NCBI GenBank assembly: GCA_020852835.1
Contig: JADZAC010000036.1
Span: 22,948-86,947, forward strand
From: Flavobacteriales bacterium
GTDB taxonomy: Bacteria; Bacteroidota; Bacteroidia; Flavobacteriales_F; PHOS-HE28
Length of the DNA stretch: 64,000 nucleotides
Direction: 5' to 3'
The notes under the pieces were generated by a model, which saw only the letters and a program-made list of their open reading frames with translations, did not search any database and had not been told where the DNA came from. This document shows positions 55,667 through 64,000 of this stretch, in pieces; position 1 is the stretch's first letter; every line of letters begins with the position of its first letter. A program made the translations under genes and the position numbers.

Positions 55667-55734
55667 ACACCCCGGAAGTGAAGACCACCTGGCACCCGAT
55701 CGAACGCGGGCAGGGTGGGGGTGGAGGGTATTGA
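55667..55734 (+). pseudogene. Duplicated ALDH 3'-end remnant
   Basis: Encodes NTPEVKTTWHPIERGQGGGGGY* versus DTQEVKTTWHPIERGQGGGGGY* in the ALDH gene. Confidence 0.92.
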
Positions 55735-55740
55735 CGGACC

Positions 55741-56271
55741 ATGCGGTTCCTCAAGTGGCTCCTGCTTGGTACGATCACATTGCTGGTCGGGGGTTGGATG
55801 TGCCGAGGACCGTTGTTCCGAAGTATCGTTCGCTATCATGTGGTTGGTGAGCGAGCGGCCATCAAGAAGGACGGCGCACCGGGATCGGTGGCCGCGAAGG
55901 TGGATGGCGTCCTCCAAGCGGCACTGGACACCACGGCGGACCGCCTTCATTTCAGCACGGGCCGAGTGACGAGCGATCCACGGGAGCTCGTTCCTGGAAG
56001 TGCGGCGAATTGCATCGGCTATGCGGCACTGTTCGCCGCGCTTGTTGAAGAAGACCTGGCTCGCGCCGAGCTGGCGGATCGGTATGCTGTACAGCAGGTC
56101 GTCAGTAAGCTCCACATCGGTTCATGGAACATGCATTCCCTGTTCGATGACCCGTTCTGGAAGGATCACGACATCGTACGCATCACGGACAAAGCGACCG
56201 GCACGACGATCCTGATCGATCCCGTCCTGTATGATGTGGCCGGGATCGATCGCGTGCAAGGCGGGCCGTGA
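55741..56271 (+). CDS. Hypothetical membrane-anchored, transglutaminase-like protein
   Basis: 176 aa; NCIGYAALFAALVEE, GSWNMHSLFDDPFWKDHDIVRI, TILIDPVLYD suggest Cys/His/Asp arrangement. Confidence 0.6.
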   Translation: MRFLKWLLLGTITLLVGGWMCRGPLFRSIVRYHVVGERAAIKKDGAPGSVAAKVDGVLQAALDTTADRLHFSTGRVTSDPRELVPGSAANCIGYAALFAALVEEDLARAELADRYAVQQVVSKLHIGSWNMHSLFDDPFWKDHDIVRITDKATGTTILIDPVLYDVAGIDRVQGGP

Positions 56272-56316
56272 CCTCGGGGGCAACGGTCCTGCCCATCGCA
56301 TCGCGACCTTTGTTGC

Positions 56317-56829
56317 ATGGGGACGAATGAACGCACCGGTTCCGGACCGGTCCCGCTGCCCGCGTATTTCGGCGCCAGCTCCAAGGCGGATGTTTTCTTG
56401 CATCCGTACACGAACGGCGGTAGGCCCATCCGCACGCAGGTGGTGCTTACGCATCACTTGCTGTGCCTGGTACAGGAAGGAGAGAAAGAAGTGATCGTGG
56501 CTGGCCACCGCGAACTGGATGCCATCAACGAACCCGTGCCAGAAGCGGTCAAACGGTACGAGAAGGGCAACAGCATGGGTGCGACGGTGACGCGTTGCGA
56601 AGCGCTGCGTCCACTGGGCTTCACCCGGAGGGGCGATCCGCAACGCCTCTCCGAAGTGGTGATCGAACTGAATGAACGCGGCAAGGACGTGCTGTTGGTG
56701 TTGATGCATGAACGGCTGCCGGACGGCAACGACCTGCTCGGTGTCTCCGGTGGCTGGCACACGCACCTCGACATCCTGGTGGAGCATTTGAACGGCCGCG
56801 AGCACCGGGATCTCGGAGTTCGCATGTGA
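56317..56829 (+). CDS. SRPBCC/AHSA1-like hypothetical protein
   Basis: 170 aa; LIELNERGKDVLLVLMHERLP...GVSGGWHTHLDILVEHLNGRE C-terminal AHSA1-like motif. Confidence 0.5.
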   Translation: MGTNERTGSGPVPLPAYFGASSKADVFLHPYTNGGRPIRTQVVLTHHLLCLVQEGEKEVIVAGHRELDAINEPVPEAVKRYEKGNSMGATVTRCEALRPLGFTRRGDPQRLSEVVIELNERGKDVLLVLMHERLPDGNDLLGVSGGWHTHLDILVEHLNGREHRDLGVRM

Positions 56830-57072
56830 AGCTGCGCATCGACTACGAATTGCGGCTGAAGGCTGGTGAGCAGGAACATACGGGCCACACCTTCCTTTGT
56901 GCCATTGATCCGATCCAACGGAGCGGCTCCGAGAAGCGTGAGCTCGGCGCGGCCCGGTGCTTGTTGTGATGCGCCTTAGGCTCCGCACTGCGCCTTGGCC
57001 GCCATCAACGAGGCGGTGCTCCACGCTTTTTCCAACTCGTAACGGTATCTTCATGCCCCCAAGTCAACATCC

Positions 57073-57435
57073 ATGGCCACCCACCCACTCCTCATTGGCA
57101 TCCTCACGTGCTGTTCTGCGTGGTTCATCCCCACCTTGGCAGTGGCCCAGACCCGATCTCCTGATGCGATCGAGGTGACCTTCACGCCGAGCACCACCGA
57201 GGCAGAGCTGTTGTTGATCAAGGACCGTGTGAAGGCGAAGGGACTCGACCTGACCTACACCGACCTTCGTTACGACCAGGGACTCTTGCGGTCATTGGCA
57301 TTCAAGTTGGTGACGGACCAGGGCGAAGGGACCGCGAAGGGAGAGATCCGTGCGGAAGAACGCTTCGGGTTCTATTACGACCCCACACCACAGGGAGGGG
57401 TGAAGCTGATCGTGGGGCCACTTCCCACCTGGTGA
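57073..57435 (+). CDS. Hypothetical secreted protein
   Basis: 120 aa with signal peptide; EAELLLIKDRVKAKGLDLTYTDLRYD. Confidence 0.6.
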   Translation: MATHPLLIGILTCCSAWFIPTLAVAQTRSPDAIEVTFTPSTTEAELLLIKDRVKAKGLDLTYTDLRYDQGLLRSLAFKLVTDQGEGTAKGEIRAEERFGFYYDPTPQGGVKLIVGPLPTW

Positions 57436-57488
57436 ATGGAGGCCGAGCCAAGGAGTTCCGACCTCCATCCGGGTTCATTCCGGTTGTT

Positions 57489-57824
57489 ATGGAGCTGATC
57501 ACCTGGCGTGATCTCGAACGAGTGGTACTCTGTGCGGGTACGGTCATCGCCGTGGTCGACCTCCCCAACGCCCGCAAACCGGCCTACGTGCTCACCATCG
57601 ACTTCGGTCTGCATGGTATCAAACGCAGCAGCGCGCAGATCACGAAGCACTACCGGAAAGAGGAACTGCTCGGCAGACAGGTGGTGGCGGTGATCAACCT
57701 GCCCCCCAAACAAGTGGGTCATGTGATGAGCGAGTGCCTGGTGACCGGCTTCGCGGATGCGGACGGCCGGATCGTGCTCACCGCGGTGGAGCGACCCGTA
57801 CCGGACGGAAGCCGCCTGTGCTGA
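57489..57824 (+). CDS. csaA: tRNA-binding domain protein (CsaA-like)
   Basis: AGTVIAVVDLPNARKPAYVLTIDFGLHGIKRSSAQITKHYRKEELLGRQVVAVINLPPKQVGHVMSECLVTGF. Confidence 0.9.
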   Translation: MELITWRDLERVVLCAGTVIAVVDLPNARKPAYVLTIDFGLHGIKRSSAQITKHYRKEELLGRQVVAVINLPPKQVGHVMSECLVTGFADADGRIVLTAVERPVPDGSRLC

Positions 57825-58325
57825 TCACATCGTTCCCAGGATCGCCAGCAAAGCGATCATCGGGATCTCGCCTTGTACTTCGAGCACCGCATCGGCCTTT
57901 TGGCAGAACGGTCCTTCACCGATGTACACGGTGTTGCCGTCCAGGACGAAGGCGCCGTCCGCCTTGGTGCAGAACGGACCTTCTGCATGGAACACGTTCT
58001 GGCCTTCCACGACCAGTACCCCCGCAGCACGCGTGCAGAAGGCCCCCGTACATCGGAATAACTTGTTGCCTTCCATTCGGAACAGGCCGGCTCCGCGTTG
58101 TCCGAAGGCATCCGCGCTGCGGTACACGGCCTCCTCATCGAAGAGGTAGAGGCAGGGACCCTTGGTGCCGAATGGCCCACAAGCCTGATGGATACGTCCC
58201 TTTTCCACCACGAAGGCGGCATCGCCGATGTTCCCGAACGGGCCGTAGGCGAAGCGTACCACGGCCAGTTGGGCGTGAAGCATCCCCAGTGGGAAGAGTG
58301 CGAGTACAACGAGGAGGGTCCTCAT
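57825..58325 (-). CDS. Hypothetical secreted protein with about six approximately 22-residue repeats
   Basis: Repeats GPFGNIGDAAFVVEKGRIHQA / GPFGTKGPCLYLFDEEAVYRS / AFGQRGAGLFRMEGNKLFRC / GAFCTRAAGVLVVEGQNVFHA / GPFCTKADGAFVLDGNTVYIG / GPFCQKADAVLEVQGE. Confidence 0.75.
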   Translation of the reverse strand: MRTLLVVLALFPLGMLHAQLAVVRFAYGPFGNIGDAAFVVEKGRIHQACGPFGTKGPCLYLFDEEAVYRSADAFGQRGAGLFRMEGNKLFRCTGAFCTRAAGVLVVEGQNVFHAEGPFCTKADGAFVLDGNTVYIGEGPFCQKADAVLEVQGEIPMIALLAILGTM

Positions 58326-59217
58326 CGGCGTTCGGTGGTGAAGCGCACCACGTGGATCACCCCGGTCAGCAGGTCCTTCGTGAGCCGTGCGGTCAGTTCC
58401 ATGGTGTTCGCATCGTACAGGTACTCTTCCCGTTCCATGGCACGGTCATCGTGCCAAAGCCGGCTTTCCACCACATTGCCCGCTTCATCGTAACCCCATG
58501 TCCGTTTGGTGGTCTCCGTGCGGTCCAGGTCGGGCTGGTCGATGCGTTCCACGATGCGGCCCTTCTCATCATACCGGAAGCTCACACGAGCACGGCGGTT
58601 GCTGATGAGGTAGCGGTCCTCGATGCGTTGCACATAACCCAGTTCGTTGGAGGTGGTGATCCGTTCGCGGAATGGCAGGCCGTGGTTGTTGGTGAAGAGC
58701 ATGCGGGAGCAGCTATCGTTCACGGCTTCGTAGCGGAAATGCTCGTCGCTGATCTCCGTGACCAGTCCGGGAATGAGCTGGTACCGGTCGGTGCCCAGGT
58801 TCTCGATGCGCGTATAGGTCTCGCGTATGCTTCGGCCTTGATCGTCCAATTCGATGTCATAGGCGAAATAGCCGTTCAGGTCGTTACGCAGTCTGCGGCG
58901 CACCCTCCCGGCCGTATCATAAGTGTAAGTGGTGCTCGCCGTATCATGTCCCGATCCCGGTCGGCCATAGCTGTTGTTGGTGTACAGGGGCAGTCCGTTC
59001 AGACCGAAGCGGTAGAGGTATCGTTCATTCTGTTCGCGCATCGGCTCTCCATCGCGTTTCACCATGCGCTGGCCGGTGATGGTGGCGATATGGTTGCGTT
59101 GAATGAAGAGCGGATTGAAATGGAGGTCGTGTGCTGGACCGGTCTCCGCCAGGATGAGCAGGGCCTGGGCGTTGGCGTCCAGGAAGCAGGTGAGCGATAG
59201 GAGGAGGAAGAGGCGTG

Positions 59218-59221
<4 letters not shown>
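58322..59221 (-). CDS. RHS-repeat-like secreted hypothetical protein
   Basis: 299 aa; [59 protein letters not shown] repeats. Confidence 0.7.
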
Positions 59222-61230
<2,009 letters not shown>

Positions 61231-61297
61231 TGATCAGCGCCGTGAGCCGGGATCCTGCTCCGGATGGCGTTCCTTGCACTCCGAAGGGATCACCCCA

Positions 61298-61891
61298 ATG
61301 GCTCATCAAAGCAACGACCTCCCACAGCGCTACCGGCCACCGGATGGGCGCAGGCATCAACAAGGCACCGTGGAAGCCCGTGTGCGGGAGCAGTCCTGGC
61401 CCGGTACGCTCATGGCATTGGGGATCTTCGTGCTCATCATCTCCTTTTGGGCGGCGGCCGGGCGCACCTTGGTGAGTTATGTGGTGCTCGCACGTTGGTT
61501 CGCGCTCTTCGCCTTCGCGGGGAACCTGCTGCCGTACAGCCGTGTGGGGCTCCGTTCCGGCATGGAACGGTTGGAATGGTTCCTCTTCAATCTGCTCGCC
61601 GTGGGTCCATTCGTATTCAGCCTGCTGCTTTGGCTGAACCTGTTGGTGCATGGTCCGGAACGTTTCTCGATCACCGGATACAACGGCGACATCATTCAGG
61701 TGCGGAGCTATTGGATGGTGCATGGTAGGCTCCCACCGGGCGAACCGTTCAGTTCCAACACGGGGTCGATCGCGGATCATCCGGGTCCGGTGGGCGGTCA
61801 CTTCATCGGCACGGCGACCGGCCTGCTCGGCTACGAAGTGATCACCACCTACACGCAGTATGCCACACCGGCCGGGGCGAGCGATCAGTAG
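61298..61891 (+). CDS. Hypothetical membrane protein
   Basis: About 197 aa with 3-4 TM segments. Confidence 0.55.
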   Translation: MAHQSNDLPQRYRPPDGRRHQQGTVEARVREQSWPGTLMALGIFVLIISFWAAAGRTLVSYVVLARWFALFAFAGNLLPYSRVGLRSGMERLEWFLFNLLAVGPFVFSLLLWLNLLVHGPERFSITGYNGDIIQVRSYWMVHGRLPPGEPFSSNTGSIADHPGPVGGHFIGTATGLLGYEVITTYTQYATPAGASDQ

Positions 61892-62376
61892 CTGATCCGC
61901 TCCTCGAACTCGAAGGGGAAGCGTTTCCGGAAAAGACCCACACGTCCCACCACGGTGCCTTTCGCAGCCAGCTTCACCTCACCACCGAGGGCGCCGGAAA
62001 GCAGCACCATCAACAGGGATCCGCCCTGCAGGTCGGCATGCATGGGGATCGAGTACACCTGGGTGGACCTGGGTTGCAGTGTGATCGTCGAATCGAGCAC
62101 CCCCTTGCCCACGAACTTGTCGTTCACGAACAGGTCCACATCGGGTTCCTGGGCATGGATGCGGTAATTGTTGGGGTTGTTCACCAGTGCGTCCACCCGC
62201 ACGGCGATACCCTTGGCATCCAGCCGTTCCACCTGGATGCCGGTCACATCGACCAATTCCACCGGCTTGTAGCTGAGGCAGGCCGAAAGGGTGAAGCCAA
62301 GGAACAGGGCCAGGAGCAGGCGTGGGAACGCCGTGAGGGCCTTTTTGAAAGGTGTGCTACCTGCCCGATGCGGCAT
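61885..62376 (-). CDS. LEA type 2 family lipoprotein
   Basis: Lipobox FTLSAC; VDALVNNPNNYRIHAQEPDVDLFVNDKFVGKGVLDSTITLQPRSTQVYSIPMHADL. Confidence 0.82.
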   Translation of the reverse strand: MPHRAGSTPFKKALTAFPRLLLALFLGFTLSACLSYKPVELVDVTGIQVERLDAKGIAVRVDALVNNPNNYRIHAQEPDVDLFVNDKFVGKGVLDSTITLQPRSTQVYSIPMHADLQGGSLLMVLLSGALGGEVKLAAKGTVVGRVGLFRKRFPFEFEERISY

Positions 62377-63727
62377 AGTGGTGGAAGAACCGTGGAATGG
62401 TGCGGATGCCCTGCATGTAGTTGAACACGCCGTATTTCTCGTTGGGACTATGGATGTTGTCGCTGTCCAGTCCGAAGCCGAAAAGCACGGTCTTCAATCC
62501 CAGTTCCGCCTCGAAAAGCGCGACGATGGGGATGCTGCCGCCGCCACGTGTGGGGATCGGTTTCTTCCCGAAGGTCTCTTCCATCGCCTTGCTGGCGGCC
62601 TGGTAGGCCGGGCTATCGATCGGGGTCACGGCTGCTTCACCGCCGTGGTGCGGGCGCACCACCACCTGAATACCGGGGGGCGCGATCCGCTCGAAGTGGT
62701 CCTTGAAGAGTTCGGTGATGGCATCGCTTTTCTGATCGGGCACCAGGCGCATGCTGATCTTGGCGAACGCCTTGGAGGGCAGGACGGTCTTGGCGCCCTC
62801 ACCGATGTAACCGCCCCAGATCCCATTCACGTCGAGGGTGGGCCGGATACTACTGCGTTCCTCGCTGGTGTAGCCTTTCTCACCGCGCACCTCGTTGATC
62901 GCAAGGTCTTTTTTGTATTCGGCCTCATTGAAGGGAGCTTCGGCCAATGCATCGCGCTCGGCCCGGGTCAGTTCCTTCACCGCCTCGTAGAAACCGGGTA
63001 CGGTGATCCGCCGGTCCTTGTCATGCAGGCTCGCGATCATCTCACACAAGGCATTGATCGGGTTGGCCACCGCACCTCCGTAAACCCCGCTGTGCAGGTC
63101 GCGGTTCGGGCCGGTCACCTCCACCTCCACATAGCTCAGACCACGCAGGCCCGTGTTGATGCTGGGCACGTCATTGGCGATCATGGCCGTGTCGCTGATC
63201 AGGACCACATCGGCCTTGAGGCGGTCCTTGTTGGCCTTCACGAACACGCCGAGATTGTCGCTGCCAACCTCCTCCTCGCCTTCGATCATCACCTTCACAT
63301 TACAGGGTAGACCACCGTTCTTCATCATGGCCTCTATGGCCTTCACGTGCATGTAGAACTGGCCTTTGTCGTCGGCACTTCCACGGGCGTAGATCATGCC
63401 GTCCTTGATCACCGGATCGAAGGGGCCGCTATGCCAAAGGTCCAGTGGGTCAGGTGGTTGCACATCGTAGTGGCCGTAAACCAGGACGGTTGGCCGGGTC
63501 GGGTCCACTATGCGCTCCCCGTATACGATGGGGTGCCCGGCGGTGGGGCACACCTCCACCTTCTCCAGGCCGGCCTCCACCATGCGTTGTTTCACGGCTT
63601 CGGCACAGCGGGCCACGTCGGCCTTGTATTTCGGATCGGCACTCACACTGGGGATGCGGAGCAGTCCCAGGAGTTCGTCGATGAAACGGGCTTCGTTGGT
63701 CTTGATGTAGGAGTCTATCGCTTGCAC
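62357..63727 (-). CDS. M20 family dipeptidase
   Basis: VLVYGHYDVQPPDPLDLWHSGPFDPVIKDGMIYARGSADDKGQ, MIEGEEEVGSDNL; GTG start assumed. Confidence 0.92.
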   Translation of the reverse strand: MQAIDSYIKTNEARFIDELLGLLRIPSVSADPKYKADVARCAEAVKQRMVEAGLEKVEVCPTAGHPIVYGERIVDPTRPTVLVYGHYDVQPPDPLDLWHSGPFDPVIKDGMIYARGSADDKGQFYMHVKAIEAMMKNGGLPCNVKVMIEGEEEVGSDNLGVFVKANKDRLKADVVLISDTAMIANDVPSINTGLRGLSYVEVEVTGPNRDLHSGVYGGAVANPINALCEMIASLHDKDRRITVPGFYEAVKELTRAERDALAEAPFNEAEYKKDLAINEVRGEKGYTSEERSSIRPTLDVNGIWGGYIGEGAKTVLPSKAFAKISMRLVPDQKSDAITELFKDHFERIAPPGIQVVVRPHHGGEAAVTPIDSPAYQAASKAMEETFGKKPIPTRGGGSIPIVALFEAELGLKTVLFGFGLDSDNIHSPNEKYGVFNYMQGIRTIPRFFHHYAASGR

Positions 63728-63864
63728 GGCCAGGATGGATTGGAACGGCCAAAGATAGCCGGGGGGGCTGGGCCGGAGAATGCGCTGTGTTCCGGGCAAC
63801 CAAAAGCGGGTGGTCGCGGTCCTTGGTACGGCCGCACCCCCTATCTTCACAGCGGCTTGTTGAA

Positions 63865-64000
63865 ATGCAGCATCTTCTTCGTACGCTCCTTCTGCTGAGC
63901 GCCAGCGTATTCGGACTTGGCGGGTATGCCCAGTTGGTGGTGAACGAGACCATGACCCCGGCCCAGTTGGTGCAGAACGTCCTGCTCGGTGGCGGGGTCA
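63865..64000 (+). CDS. Choice-of-anchor L domain protein (N-terminus, truncated by window edge)
   Basis: MQHLLRTLLLLSASVFGLGGYAQLVVNETMTPAQLVQNVLLGGGV. Confidence 0.8.
   Translation, partial: MQHLLRTLLLLSASVFGLGGYAQLVVNETMTPAQLVQNVLLGGGV

Overview
64 kb of a GC-rich chromosome, most likely Bacteroidota (Flavobacteriales-like). Support for this: caa3/cbb3 oxidase gene order, Wzi-like and 'choice-of-anchor L' proteins, and TAnnTTTG-type promoter boxes. No rRNA, tRNA, CRISPR or IS transposase was recognised. Positions 0-7.5 kb: cbb3/caa3 cytochrome oxidase and heme O synthase genes on the minus strand. 7.5-15 kb: surface polysaccharide genes (two Wzi-like proteins, a MraY/WecA-like transferase, GDP-fucose synthase, GDP-mannose dehydratase, CysQ). 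15-38 kb: amidohydrolases, HflX, PBP1A, an MsbA-like ABC exporter, RbfA, LolE-like permease, TadA, RecJ, a PEGA-trypsin lipoprotein and an M28 peptidase. 38-56 kb: a plastic accessory region with CysS, Doc/Fic, a DnaE-type polymerase, DUF433/DUF5615, ParE, Mrr, a four-helix-bundle (IVP) protein, DinB, aldehyde dehydrogenases and a PIN toxin. 56-64 kb: mixed hypotheticals, CsaA, a DUF255 thioredoxin-domain protein and an M20 dipeptidase. The most interesting signals are at the DNA level. (1) Several families of short palindromic or tandem repeats sit in-frame inside dnaE (five inserts), cysS and a broken aldehyde dehydrogenase, and also between genes. The same DNA is translated in different frames or orientations in different genes, as with Rickettsia palindromic elements. 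(2) A GxxExxY/PD-(D/E)XK gene carrying an in-frame amber codon is flanked by inverted arrays of one of these repeats. (3) Two toxin-antitoxin cassettes sit directly after housekeeping genes and are each followed by a second copy of the host gene's 3' end (hflX/hicBA, 655 bp offset; aldehyde dehydrogenase/PIN module, 652 bp offset). (4) A related event at the 5' end of another aldehyde dehydrogenase left a stranded N-terminal fragment. All calls are by reading only; no searches were run.
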